Shown here piece by piece: positions 44,223 to 54,220 of a stretch of DNA of 64,000 nucleotides. The notes under the pieces are model-generated. The model saw nothing but the letters and a program-made list of their open reading frames with translations. It did no database searches and was not told where the DNA came from. The stretch is taken from positions 2,418,001 through 2,482,000 of the forward strand of contig JAWKNO010000002.1 of assembly GCA_041391665.1 (NCBI GenBank). Direction: 5' to 3'. Every line of letters starts with the position of its first letter. Positions within the stretch are counted from its first letter, which is position 1. The DNA is from Bacteroidia bacterium. GTDB lineage: Bacteria > Bacteroidota > Bacteroidia > J057. The position numbers and the translations under genes are program-made.

Positions 44223-45785
44223 ATGAAACGTTCTCTTCTATCATTGCTCAGTATCCTTTGTATAGGATTCAGCGCTTTTGCTCAATCTTATATGTTTGTT
44301 CCCCCGGGCAATCCTGGCATTCTCAATAGCACCATAGCAGGAGATACGCTGCCAAACGGGCAACGAGCAGATTCCAGCAGGATATATGTCCTGAAGAGAG
44401 GCATTCCCTATCTGCTTAGTGCCGAGATCCAGTTTGGGGATTATCACCTCCAAATCGTATCAGAAAGTCCGGATACTTCCGAATTTCAGGCCCGGCCATT
44501 GATTATTTATAATGTTGAGCAGGGCGGTTCTACCCTTGATCAGCTTTTTCGTATAGACGGTGGCGGCGGATCACTTACCCTCAAGGGTTTGCACATCAGT
44601 GCCCAGGATATATTGGGCAACTATGTACTTCGCCCATTTCGGATCAACTCAGATAATGTAAGTGTTCATATTGATGATTGTATTGTGGAAGATGTGGGAC
44701 AGGCTGGTTTCCGTATTCAGGGAGACAATTCCAAAATCTACGTTACCAATTCCATTTTCAACCGGATGGGGCAGCCCAACAACCCCGACAACGGGCGGTT
44801 TATTGACAACCGCGGAGTGCCGATCGATACCATTTGGGTAGAGCAGTCGGTAATCTATGGCGTTACCAGCCGTATTTACCGGCATAGTGGCAGCGGTTCG
44901 ATTAACTACCTGCATATAGACCAGAATACCATTTGGGGATCCGGTCAGCATGGGTTTACGTTGGTGAATGTCGGTGCGATGAAGTTTACCAACAATATTG
45001 TGTTCAACGGAGGATTTTTGGGACAGACGATCAGTGGCGTTCCGGATTATGTGTTGAATCTTGACACGATGAGCACGGGCCCCACGAACTATACGGTCAG
45101 TCACAACAACTTTTTTATTGAGCCGGATTTGATCGCAGCACTTCCTGCCGATACGAATGTGCGCGGAGATACGATTGTACCGATTACAAGTTATTCCCCT
45201 GCGGCGCAGGCGGCGATGGATTCAGCCGGTACGGCAGGTACAGCTTTGAGCCAGGATATCGCCTTTATCAATGAGCCACCGCTACCGCTTCAGTTTATCA
45301 CGGCGATTATGACTGACACATCCACTTCGGGGGCTTTCCCGACGGCGCAGCCGTGGGATTTCTCCGACCTTACGCCAGATGTCAACTACTCTGCGTTGGG
45401 TACAGGCAATATCAACCGATACACCGTGTTACACGACTTTCATTACCGCAACTACGAACCCTCTGCAACCGCGGGTGATGCGGGACAACCATTGGGTGCT
45501 TATACCACGGTCGTGACAGGTGTGGAGGATCTCTTCACCCGGCAGCAAATCAAATTGTACCCCAACCCGGCGGTTGAAAATATTTTCCTGTATGAGATTC
45601 AGGACATTGATCTGCAGAAGGTGATAATTACAAACCTGATGGGACAGAAAGTTCGCGAAGTACAGCTCACCGCACGGATTCCTTTTATGGAAATATATGT
45701 CGGAGATCTCAGCAACGGCGTATACGTACTGAGCCTCCTCGAAAAAGGCGGCAAAATCAGCTCCCGGAAATTTGTGAAGCAATAA
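44223..45785 (+). CDS. secreted right-handed beta-helix protein with T9SS tail
   Basis: The protein has 520 residues with signal peptide MKRSLLSLLSILCIGFSAFA. The body is a parallel beta-helix: NVSVHIDDCIVEDVGQAGFR, SKIYVTNSIFNRMGQP, SINYLHIDQNTIWGSGQHGF and MKFTNNIVFNGGFLG are successive coils. It resembles the DUF4957/DUF5123 polysaccharide-lyase-associated group. The T9SS tail begins LYPNPAVENIFLYE. The order receptor then beta-helix protein, with a terminator after, suggests a two-gene operon for capturing an acidic or pectin-like polysaccharide. That substrate is only an inference. Confidence 0.8.
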   Translation: MKRSLLSLLSILCIGFSAFAQSYMFVPPGNPGILNSTIAGDTLPNGQRADSSRIYVLKRGIPYLLSAEIQFGDYHLQIVSESPDTSEFQARPLIIYNVEQGGSTLDQLFRIDGGGGSLTLKGLHISAQDILGNYVLRPFRINSDNVSVHIDDCIVEDVGQAGFRIQGDNSKIYVTNSIFNRMGQPNNPDNGRFIDNRGVPIDTIWVEQSVIYGVTSRIYRHSGSGSINYLHIDQNTIWGSGQHGFTLVNVGAMKFTNNIVFNGGFLGQTISGVPDYVLNLDTMSTGPTNYTVSHNNFFIEPDLIAALPADTNVRGDTIVPITSYSPAAQAAMDSAGTAGTALSQDIAFINEPPLPLQFITAIMTDTSTSGAFPTAQPWDFSDLTPDVNYSALGTGNINRYTVLHDFHYRNYEPSATAGDAGQPLGAYTTVVTGVEDLFTRQQIKLYPNPAVENIFLYEIQDIDLQKVIITNLMGQKVREVQLTARIPFMEIYVGDLSNGVYVLSLLEKGGKISSRKFVKQ

Positions 45786-45811
45786 GGTCTTTTTTTTGAT
45801 GAAAGTACTCA

Positions 45812-45847
45812 ACCCGGTGCAGACTTCGGTATGCACCGGGTCTTTTA
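45812..45847 (+). terminator. rho-independent terminator after the receptor operon
   Basis: ACCCGGTGCA (45812-45821) pairs perfectly with TGCACCGGGT (45832-45841) around a 10-base loop, followed by CTTTTATT. The stem is GC-rich and ten base pairs long. Confidence 0.85.
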
Positions 45848-46092
45848 TTGTAAAAATCAAGGACTAGTCTGTTCCTTAAACTTCCCGCACCCATTCCACT
45901 ACAACAAGGATGGAACGGAAACCTGTGCTTTTTGCGCATATCCGTAATTATTCTCTGCATATATCTTTTAATTCCGCAATCACAGTTTGTTTTCTTTCTT
46001 AAAATCACTAATTTGATCCGATATTGGAATTGTTAATAAAGGGGATCAATACGGTTTTTCATTAATTCAAAAACGCAACCATTTTTAATGTT

Positions 46093-48150
46093 GTGCTATC
46101 ACCCGGTCCCATACTTTTGCCTGCTCTCTTATTAAGTATTCTCTTACTTATTCCTTGCCTGGCTTCTTCGCAGTCTTCACCGTCTGTTGACTCTGTGCTG
46201 CTACACGAAAGTTACCTCGCTCACGATGCGCTGATTCAATCTCTTATCGGGAAAGCTGACTCTCTTGTCGGAGAAAATAATTCTTTATCATTAGCTCTGG
46301 CTCAAAAAGCGTGCTCCCTGGCAGTGATTGAAAATAATACAGAAGCTCAAATAGAGGCTTTAAGGGTTGCCGGTAGTGTGTATTTTCACAATCACCAAAC
46401 GGATTCCGCTCTTAGGTATTTCACTTCTGCGCTCAGTCTTGCCGATAAAAATACTCCACGGATTGATGTTGCCTATATTCTTAACGCCGTGGCCGCTACT
46501 TACCAACTGGATATGAACTATGAGGCGGCAGTAAAAGAATATGAGCGTATACTGGAACTTGGCCTTTCGGAAAAAGAGGGTGCTCGCATTCTCCGAAATA
46601 TATATCACAATTTGGCCTGTATTTACCAATATCAGGAAGAATACCCAAAGGCGATATCAGGGTTTCAGAAGTCGATGAAAATATCATTGGCTACTAACGA
46701 TACCGCTGCGATCATCTCTACCCAAAATCTTATCGGCGATACCTACCGGGAAACAAAAAACTATGATTCTGCCATGATTTATTTGCGTTCTGCTTATTCG
46801 CTCATGAAAAAAGCAGACAACTACAATGAAATTGTCTCTGTTCTCAACAATATAGGTGCTGTTTTTCTCGATCAGCATATCGCCGATAGTGCGTTTTTTT
46901 ATTTTTCTTCAGCCCTGAAGAAAGCGCAACAAAATGATAATATCTATGGTGTTTGTGTGATCAATTATAATCTTGGCCGCATTGCCCAGGATAATCAACA
47001 ATACAATGAAGCTGTACGTTTTTTTCAGTCTTCATTGGACGTAGCTGAAGCGCATCAATTCACAGAGCGTATCCTGTTTGGGCAAAAAGAGCTGCAACAT
47101 ACTTTTGCGCTTATGGGCGATTTTTCGGCTGCATATAAAGTCCAGGAGCAATATATGCAGCTAAAAGATAGTCTCTTTGCCGTGGAAGGACAGGGAAAAC
47201 TCAAGAAGCTGGAAAAAAGGTTAGTGATTCAGGAACAAGTACAGAAACAGGAGAAGGAAAAACAGGCGCTTATATACGCCAATCAATTGCGAACCATCTG
47301 GCTTGTAAGCTCTCTTATCGCGCTGGGGCTTGTGTTGATTTTGACTGGCGTACTCGTCAGCCGGTATCGGTCCAAATCAAGGCTGAATCGATTGCTGGAA
47401 ATTCAGAATCAGAAAATCCAAACTCAAAGTGAAGTGATTGCGCAAAAAAACTTCCGGATGGAAAAATCTCTTCATGACCTGAATGAGTTTGCTTACATTG
47501 TTTCCCATAACCTTAGAGAGCCGCTTCGCCGAATCGGAAGTTATGTTTCTCTCCTTAATATGCGTTATGCGCCCACGCTCCCTGCTGAAGCCGGCGAGTT
47601 TATGAAATATTCCGTGCAGGGAGTCCATGATCTCAAACTGATGCTCGATGATTTGCTCAGCTATGTAATCGTAGAGATAGAAAATCACGCGGTCAGCCAG
47701 GTCGATACGGCAGCAATTGTGGAAAATGTCCGCTTAAAGATTTTGGAGGATATACCTGATACTGAAATCACCATTGTGCAGGCTGCTCCGCTTCCCGTGA
47801 TTACCTCCAATGAAAATCTGTCTGAACTTCTGTTTTTTCATATTATAGAGAATGCGGTAAAGTTTCGCAGCCAGGAGCCACCGCTGATTCATATTTCTGC
47901 CAGCCCCGAAAAAAACGGCTATCATTTTACCATTCAGGATAATGGAATAGGGATTGATCCGATGAGCATTTCGAAAGTGTTTTCTTTATTTTATCGGGGA
48001 ACCGTTTCTGATAAATACAGTGGTACCGGGATTGGGTTGTCTGTTTGTAAGAAAATCGTAAATCTTCACCATGGCGAAATCTGGGCAGAATCCTCGCCAG
48101 GAAATGGTACGAAAATACATTTTACAGTTTTCCCATTGGGCAATCAATAA
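46093..48150 (+). CDS. TPR-containing sensor histidine kinase
   Basis: Translation probably starts at the GTG at 46093; no in-frame ATG precedes the hydrophobic leader. The 685-residue protein has a signal peptide, about seven TPR units in the periplasm (about 60-370), a short coiled coil rich in Lys/Gln/Glu, and one membrane helix (IWLVSSLIALGLVLILTGVL, about 397-416). The kinase core follows. The phospho-acceptor is His472 in VSHNLREPLRRI, the N box is HIIENAVKFRS, the G1 box is DNGIGIDPMS and the G2 box is YSGTGIGLSVCK. No response regulator is adjacent. Its end overlaps the convergent WD40 gene by 7 bases. Confidence 0.9.
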   Translation: MLSPGPILLPALLLSILLLIPCLASSQSSPSVDSVLLHESYLAHDALIQSLIGKADSLVGENNSLSLALAQKACSLAVIENNTEAQIEALRVAGSVYFHNHQTDSALRYFTSALSLADKNTPRIDVAYILNAVAATYQLDMNYEAAVKEYERILELGLSEKEGARILRNIYHNLACIYQYQEEYPKAISGFQKSMKISLATNDTAAIISTQNLIGDTYRETKNYDSAMIYLRSAYSLMKKADNYNEIVSVLNNIGAVFLDQHIADSAFFYFSSALKKAQQNDNIYGVCVINYNLGRIAQDNQQYNEAVRFFQSSLDVAEAHQFTERILFGQKELQHTFALMGDFSAAYKVQEQYMQLKDSLFAVEGQGKLKKLEKRLVIQEQVQKQEKEKQALIYANQLRTIWLVSSLIALGLVLILTGVLVSRYRSKSRLNRLLEIQNQKIQTQSEVIAQKNFRMEKSLHDLNEFAYIVSHNLREPLRRIGSYVSLLNMRYAPTLPAEAGEFMKYSVQGVHDLKLMLDDLLSYVIVEIENHAVSQVDTAAIVENVRLKILEDIPDTEITIVQAAPLPVITSNENLSELLFFHIIENAVKFRSQEPPLIHISASPEKNGYHFTIQDNGIGIDPMSISKVFSLFYRGTVSDKYSGTGIGLSVCKKIVNLHHGEIWAESSPGNGTKIHFTVFPLGNQ

Positions 48151-51100
48151 GCTTCTATTTCAAAAATGCTCGCCCGATTGTTGCCCTCTTCACCCCATGA
48201 AGCCGTAAGGATATATTTCGCATCAGGTGAAAACGCCGCCGACTTTACCGTACCCGGGTGCCGGATACTCAACACCATTTCACGGGTATTCAGGTTAAAT
48301 ACCCTTACCCGGTTATCATAAGAGGTGGTAAGCAGGTATTTCCCGTCTGGCGAAAATGCTACAGTAGATACCCAGTCCTCAAATGTGTCAAACTGAATTA
48401 CCAGTTTGGGGCCTGCATTTCCTATTTCATAGATCTTCACTAGTTTGTTGCGTGTGCCCAGGGCGAGATATCTTCCGTTGGGAGAATATGCAGCAGAAAG
48501 TACCTCTCCGATTCTTCCCGGCAAACTTCCCGCCGCTTCCCCTTTCTTCCAGTTCCAGATCCGTACGGTTTCGTCTTCTCCTGCACTTATCAGCTGTTTG
48601 CCGTCGGGCGAAAAAACCAAAGTCAGAATGGACCCATTTGCATGCCCTTCGAGCGTATTGACCATTTTTCCTTCCGCAAGATTGTAAACGCGAATCACCT
48701 GATCGGCAGATCCTGTGACGACAAAACGACTGTCAGGCGAAAAAGCAACAGACCAGATTGCCGCCCTTGCGTCTTCCAGCGTCCGAAGCAATTCCCATGA
48801 TCCTGGTGACACCTGTGCCCATATCCTGAGCGTTTTATTCGCAGATCCGGTCGCAATATACCGGCTGTCAGGCGAAATCGCCGCTGCATAAATGCTTCCT
48901 CCATGAGCCAGGGTAGCGATAATTTTTTCGCCATTGCGGCTCCATACACGGGCAGACCCGTCGGCAGAGGCTGTGACAATAAAGCTTCCATTTGGCGCAA
49001 ACAGCGAAACATTTACCTGGCTCTCATTGCCGGTAAGCCGGTAGGTAAGTGTTGCTTCCCATTTTTCGGTCGGACATTTACCGTCGGGTACAGATGACGG
49101 GATACAGTTTCCGTTCCTGTCAATCATAAACTTTTTTTCGTATCGTTTGACTTTGGCCCGGTTGTCTGCGGAAAAATTTTCTGCATACTGAAACTTCATC
49201 CCATTGAGCATCAGGTTTCCCTCCTGATCGATATATTGATATTTTCCGTCCAAAAATACCACCGCCCAGGGTTTCTGTTTTTGCAGAAGCGTGGCATCTT
49301 CAAACTCAACAGGACTTTCGTAGGCAAAAGGAATGACTACCTTTCCTTTTCCATCAATTACGCCCCATTTTCCTACAGATTTGATTGTAGCGAAACCCTG
49401 CCGGAAGTCACGTGCATTGTCAAAACGAAAGGGAATAACCGTTTCCAGATTGCGGTTGATATAACCCCATTGATTTCCCAGTCGTACAGCCGCTCTTCCT
49501 TCTGAAAATGGCCGTGCGTCCTGGTATTTGATGCCCAAAAGGCTTGCGGTAGTATCGATAAATCCGTATTTCCCCCCGTACTCAACCAATGCCAGCCCTT
49601 CAACAAAGCTGGTGATATATTTAAGTTTTGGGAGAATTTTGGGAAAATTGCTGTTTGCCGTATCCGTGATCAGCGGAATTTCCGGAATGGAATCACTGGC
49701 CTTTCCATTGATCGCAGAAAGAAGCATTCCTACCCGTTCTTTTACCTGATTGTCTTCTGTAAATTGGTTGATAGAATCCAGGGTCGATACGAAGTTTTGT
49801 TTATCCCTGAAATAGTCCGGTGCGACTGAAAGCAGATCATCTACCCGGTTGAAAGAAAGACTCAGGCTGTTTTGCTGATTGGCACCTGTGGCCAGTAAAC
49901 CTTTTTGCAAAAACAAAACGGCCTCCGCATAAATGGCATTCGCATGGGTACTATCCGCCTTGACTGCATCGCGAAACTGTTCTTCTGCCGCTTCTGGCTG
50001 TTGGGTACGGTAATAAATGACGCCCTGATTATATTCTGCTTCACTGCGAAGCCGGGCGAGCAGTTGTTTGGAAGGAAGAGGTGTCAGCGAATCATTTTCC
50101 AGGTCCGCAGCCTTTTCGCTAAGTCTGGCAAATTCCTCCCGCGCTTCTTCGACATTTCCCTCTTCCCAGGTAAGATAGGAGAGGTTGAAGTCGGGGGTGA
50201 GGTAATCGTTACGGTTGGTTTCCTTTTTTAGAAGAAGCGATATCTGATAATTTTCCCGTGCGGCAGCGAAATTCAGGCTGTCGAAATAAGAATTGCCGAC
50301 ATAGGTATGAAACCGCATCCGGGAGGATTTATTTTCCAAAAAATATCTTTCTCCGGAAAAGGTATGCACCCGGTCAAGCCGCGAAGGATCAAGCGAAAAT
50401 ATGATCAGGATCACGGTCGCCAGTGCAGTGCTGGCCCTGACCCATGTACGCAGGCCCAATGCAGGTATTCCCTGCCGAAACAGTCCGTTATTGATCGCTC
50501 CGGGAAGGGAAAACCGGAAAGTCGCTTCCGGCAGGGATTTGAGGGATTTGATGACTGTTTTGTCGCGGATTTCGTGATTGAGGCTGTAAGTTTGAGCCTG
50601 CTGGATCATTCGCAGGTTGCTGCCCAGACTTGGGTTTAACTCTGCTTCCTGAATCGCTATATTTAACTGATGTTCGGCTTCAGCATAAGAACCTGCCGGA
50701 GGTGGATTTTCGCGCAGAATATGGACCAGGGTTTGTCTGACCAGGGTTTGCTCTTTGGGCTGGAGCCGGGAAATAAGTTTTTCTCTGATATCTTCAGGTA
50801 TTTCCCCCTCTCTGAACCAGGGCAGACTTACCAGTTTAAAAAGTGTCTGGGGATTGACCAGTGAAACGGTATGAGCGGTCGATATCGCTTCGCCAAGAGC
50901 CAGGGTAAGATCCCAGGCTAAGTGGGGGTGCACTGCACAGGCACACAGCCAGGTAAAGCTGTCTTTTCCGCTATGTATTTCATATGTCTCGTCCAGCCCG
51001 GTATAAAATGTATCAAAATAAACCTCAAGCTTTCGCAAAAGATCGGGTGATTCGGGATCAGGAGGAATAGGGTAGAGGTTCTGCTCAATCCAGTACCGCA

Positions 51101-52514
51101 GCGGTGGGTGCTGGTCGTCATTAAAAATATCAACAATCACACCCAACGCCTCGGTAGTGGCGGGGGTAAAAATAAAATTTCGCGATAGTTCGACCTCCCG
51201 GTGCCCCCAGCTTAAAGGACATTTGGGTGAAACAATCGCAACCTGCTTCCATTTTTTCAGCAATACACTCCAGTCTGCCAGCCGGTCAGTAACCGGATCA
51301 AAAAAAGACTCTGCCTGACCGATAATGACCACCCGGTTTTCCGGAAACCGGCGGTAAAGGTCTTCAAGATAAATCTCATCGACATACCGGTCTTTCCAGC
51401 AAAGACGAGGATCCTGTTCGAAAAAATATCGCTCGATGTATATATCCTGCTGACTAAGCTCATGCATCAACTGGTCAAACAACATAGCCTGATGGTCTCG
51501 TGCACTTTGTTTGGCAATGAGAACCAGATATTCGGGCGGGCGGGAACGCGGGTCGTAAGCCGGCGAGGGAAAGCCCCCTTTTTCTACAGTTTGTGAGATG
51601 CTTTTGTCCACATTCAGGTCTGTAACCTCTCCGGGTTCACGCTCTCTGAGGCGGCGGCTGGCCTCAAAAAACTTTTGCTCAGTATAAAGTTGAAAACCTT
51701 TATGGCCGGTGTGGATAGTCCATACATACGGAGGCATTTTGCCTCGTTCTTTTATCAAAAACAGCTTTTTTCGGTTGTACCAATAAGATTCGTAAAAAAT
51801 AAATGCAGTAATGATCCCTACAATCAGCAAAATTTTCAACAGTGGCCCATATTGCTGAAAGAGGCCAGCTTTTAGATCTGAAATATCTTCTCTGATCAGC
51901 CCGCTTTTTTCCAGAGGAAGTTGTGTGGTCAGTTGGCTGAGTAGGGTGTCTTTGCGGGAATGTGTTTCCGGAAACGAAGTGGAGGCTAATACACTGTCCG
52001 GGGTGTTGACCTGCATACCACCGAGTGAATCTACCCGTTGGAAGGGATTGGAAATTCCCAAAAGACAATACGAAGCATTTTGAATATTGCCGGTTTTGAT
52101 ATAACAATCAATACCCTGTACGCCCAGATAGCCCAGTCCGAGAATCAGTACCAACTGAGCAACCAGATAAGACCGGCGGCGGGAAAGAAACTGCAACATT
52201 CCCGAAGGCTCTTTTCCGGAGGTCGAAATGACCGGCGGTTGTTCAGGTTCTGGATCGTTGAGAAGTCCAGCCTGATAACTTTCAAAGAAATCATCAAACA
52301 GGCGGTAGAAGGTGTCCTGCTGTTCGGTAGAATTGGCAAATACGGGTGCAAGAAGCGTTTTCAGCCTTTCGGCGGGAAAACCCGGACCGAGTTCTTCCAG
52401 TAGTTGTTGTACTTGTAAGTGGGTATCTACGCCTACAGGATAGCCGTTATTTCGCAGGAACATAATAAAGTCCTCGAAGAGAATCAGATGGGTATGTTGG
52501 TTATCCAGCGACAA
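48144..52514 (-). CDS. very large membrane protein: CoxE-like helical N-domain, TPR, WG and WD40 repeats
   Basis: The 1456-residue frame starts at a TTG (52514), with a stop four codons before it and no earlier ATG. The next Met is residue 18. The N-terminal 80 residues (FIMFLRNNGYPVGVDTHLQV, then DTFYRLFDDFF) resemble the helical front of CoxE-type vWA proteins. Membrane helices follow near 113-133 and 228-248. A Rossmann-like domain is next (EYLVLIAKQSARDHQ, ENRVVIIGQAESFF), then a third helix near 700-720. TPR units (about 740-920) and four or five WG repeats (about 1000-1140; FSEGRAAVRLGNQWGYINR) follow. A seven-blade WD40 propeller (about 1160-1456) ends the protein. It lies 79 bases after a CHAT protein gene, probably in the same operon. 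Confidence 0.8.
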   Translation of the reverse strand: MSLDNQHTHLILFEDFIMFLRNNGYPVGVDTHLQVQQLLEELGPGFPAERLKTLLAPVFANSTEQQDTFYRLFDDFFESYQAGLLNDPEPEQPPVISTSGKEPSGMLQFLSRRRSYLVAQLVLILGLGYLGVQGIDCYIKTGNIQNASYCLLGISNPFQRVDSLGGMQVNTPDSVLASTSFPETHSRKDTLLSQLTTQLPLEKSGLIREDISDLKAGLFQQYGPLLKILLIVGIITAFIFYESYWYNRKKLFLIKERGKMPPYVWTIHTGHKGFQLYTEQKFFEASRRLREREPGEVTDLNVDKSISQTVEKGGFPSPAYDPRSRPPEYLVLIAKQSARDHQAMLFDQLMHELSQQDIYIERYFFEQDPRLCWKDRYVDEIYLEDLYRRFPENRVVIIGQAESFFDPVTDRLADWSVLLKKWKQVAIVSPKCPLSWGHREVELSRNFIFTPATTEALGVIVDIFNDDQHPPLRYWIEQNLYPIPPDPESPDLLRKLEVYFDTFYTGLDETYEIHSGKDSFTWLCACAVHPHLAWDLTLALGEAISTAHTVSLVNPQTLFKLVSLPWFREGEIPEDIREKLISRLQPKEQTLVRQTLVHILRENPPPAGSYAEAEHQLNIAIQEAELNPSLGSNLRMIQQAQTYSLNHEIRDKTVIKSLKSLPEATFRFSLPGAINNGLFRQGIPALGLRTWVRASTALATVILIIFSLDPSRLDRVHTFSGERYFLENKSSRMRFHTYVGNSYFDSLNFAAARENYQISLLLKKETNRNDYLTPDFNLSYLTWEEGNVEEAREEFARLSEKAADLENDSLTPLPSKQLLARLRSEAEYNQGVIYYRTQQPEAAEEQFRDAVKADSTHANAIYAEAVLFLQKGLLATGANQQNSLSLSFNRVDDLLSVAPDYFRDKQNFVSTLDSINQFTEDNQVKERVGMLLSAINGKASDSIPEIPLITDTANSNFPKILPKLKYITSFVEGLALVEYGGKYGFIDTTASLLGIKYQDARPFSEGRAAVRLGNQWGYINRNLETVIPFRFDNARDFRQGFATIKSVGKWGVIDGKGKVVIPFAYESPVEFEDATLLQKQKPWAVVFLDGKYQYIDQEGNLMLNGMKFQYAENFSADNRAKVKRYEKKFMIDRNGNCIPSSVPDGKCPTEKWEATLTYRLTGNESQVNVSLFAPNGSFIVTASADGSARVWSRNGEKIIATLAHGGSIYAAAISPDSRYIATGSANKTLRIWAQVSPGSWELLRTLEDARAAIWSVAFSPDSRFVVTGSADQVIRVYNLAEGKMVNTLEGHANGSILTLVFSPDGKQLISAGEDETVRIWNWKKGEAAGSLPGRIGEVLSAAYSPNGRYLALGTRNKLVKIYEIGNAGPKLVIQFDTFEDWVSTVAFSPDGKYLLTTSYDNRVRVFNLNTREMVLSIRHPGTVKSAAFSPDAKYILTASWGEEGNNRASIFEIEAY

Positions 52515-52593
52515 AGGCGGTTTTGTCTATAGTTATTGAACGTTACAAATTAAAAAATAATCTATTCTCTTTTTTATAAAAACACATTCTCTC

Positions 52594-54090
52594 TTACTCA
52601 TATAGTTCTCGCTGGGCTTTTTCCCGTTGAACTCTTTCCGCTTCCTGTAGCAACTGGTATTCGATGATTTCCATCGGTAGAGGGCGGTCAGTTTTGTCTC
52701 CAAATATAATATCAGGGAGTGCGGCCAGTGTTTCCGGGAAATACTCTTCTACCCATTCTACTACATCTGTATAGGAAACCGGACTAAGCTCCCGCAAAAC
52801 CGACACCCGATCTCTGTACATTTGGCCCAACTGAAACAGCTTTTTCCGCACGTCCTGGCGTCGTCCCTGTAATCCAAACAACCTGCTCCAGAAGGTGCGG
52901 CGCTCTTCCTGGTAGATGATGCTGATAAAAATGATAAACCGGGGCAGTTCCTGGTCGGAATGTGCGCGCCAGCATTCATCTGCATACCATCTGAGCAGTT
53001 GGAAAGTGCCGCTGTCCCATTTGTCGGCAAAGATTGTGTGCTGAAAAACAACAATTCCGCCTTTTGGTGCTTTCAGTAAAGCCAGGTCATGCACATTCCA
53101 TTCTGTTGCGGAAACACCCGGCAGTTCGCAGGCAATCGCGAGACTTCTTTTCAGGTTGCGTTTTCGCATATTGGTGTCGCCTGTATAAGGCCAGTCTTTG
53201 ACGTCGTAAAAGTTTACCAGCCCCGCTTCCCTGCCAAATAAACGCTCCGCCTGATACCGGATATCCACTTCCCTGAAGCGCCGGATCAGACTTCGGTGGC
53301 GTTCTGTACGGGTACCGTGAATAAAATAGATATGTGCCGGATGAAGATTTTCACTGACGATTTTTTCAAAACTGTCGCGGAAACTCTCCACCTGCCGGTC
53401 TCTGTCACAGAGGAAAGGCACAATCGCACCCTGCCCGTCGGCAGCGGCGATATTGAGCCGCCAATCGGTGCCTTTGCCCCAAAGTTTCCAGGGAAATGTT
53501 GCAGACTCTTCTCCGGGGATATAGAGGGAACGATAATTTTCCCCGCGGTTTAGTTGGTTGTATGTACGGGATTCGGCATCAGAGAACGCCTGCCGGATGG
53601 TGCGGTGATCGGCGAGTTTTTTATAAAAACGGTTGGCAAACGCGAGAGCGGCTCTGTCTTTGATCGCAGTATCAGTCGCTACAACCGCTGGAACACCAGC
53701 CCCGATAAGTGCCTGGGCATGATTTTGGGTGGCACAGCCATTGAGGAAAACCAACCGGAGGTTGGACTGGCTTCCCAAAAAACGGGTAAAACTTTCGAGC
53801 CCTGCGGCTTCTTTTTCTCCTGACTCAGACTCCAGCAAGAGTTGCATGCCGTCGGCATGCCCGGCGTAGTGGAATACTTCCACGCTACCCGGATTGCGCC
53901 TGAATACCTCTTCAATTTCCTCCAAAGTGGCATTTCCCCGTACAATTATCCGGTAAGGCGGCGAAACCTTGTTTTCCAAAAGACGGCGAATGTTTCTGAC
54001 CTCAGAAACAAGGTTCCTTAGGTAGCGATTGGGGTCCGTCCTGTCATTGGCGTACGCGAGAAATATTACTGGTGTATAAGGTTCAGCCAT
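52594..54090 (-). CDS. CHAT caspase-like protease with iSTAND-like C-terminal region
   Basis: The protein has 498 residues. The N-terminal CHAT domain (about 5-190) has catalytic His78 in VFHYAGHADG and Cys119 in LVFLNGCATQNH, the clan CD dyad. After GKGTDWRLN, a second region starts with PFLCDRDRQVESFRDSF and HIYFIHGTRTERHRSLIRRF. This is the opening pattern I associate with inactive-STAND (iSTAND) modules of bacterial conflict systems; no Walker A is present. The C-terminal tail is charged and helical. The expected role is a regulated protease that acts on a partner or kills the cell when triggered. The large TPR/WG/WD40 gene next to it is the likely partner. Confidence 0.85.
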   Translation of the reverse strand: MAEPYTPVIFLAYANDRTDPNRYLRNLVSEVRNIRRLLENKVSPPYRIIVRGNATLEEIEEVFRRNPGSVEVFHYAGHADGMQLLLESESGEKEAAGLESFTRFLGSQSNLRLVFLNGCATQNHAQALIGAGVPAVVATDTAIKDRAALAFANRFYKKLADHRTIRQAFSDAESRTYNQLNRGENYRSLYIPGEESATFPWKLWGKGTDWRLNIAAADGQGAIVPFLCDRDRQVESFRDSFEKIVSENLHPAHIYFIHGTRTERHRSLIRRFREVDIRYQAERLFGREAGLVNFYDVKDWPYTGDTNMRKRNLKRSLAIACELPGVSATEWNVHDLALLKAPKGGIVVFQHTIFADKWDSGTFQLLRWYADECWRAHSDQELPRFIIFISIIYQEERRTFWSRLFGLQGRRQDVRKKLFQLGQMYRDRVSVLRELSPVSYTDVVEWVEEYFPETLAALPDIIFGDKTDRPLPMEIIEYQLLQEAERVQREKAQRELYE

Positions 54091-54220
54091 TTATGTCCAA
54101 TATCTGACACGCGGGGAAGATTCATTGGGTTAAGTTTCGACAATTAACTTACTTTGTTACAGACGAATTTCGAATAAAATTCTTTTGCAAAACGGAAGCC
54201 AAACTGAATATTTATAAATT

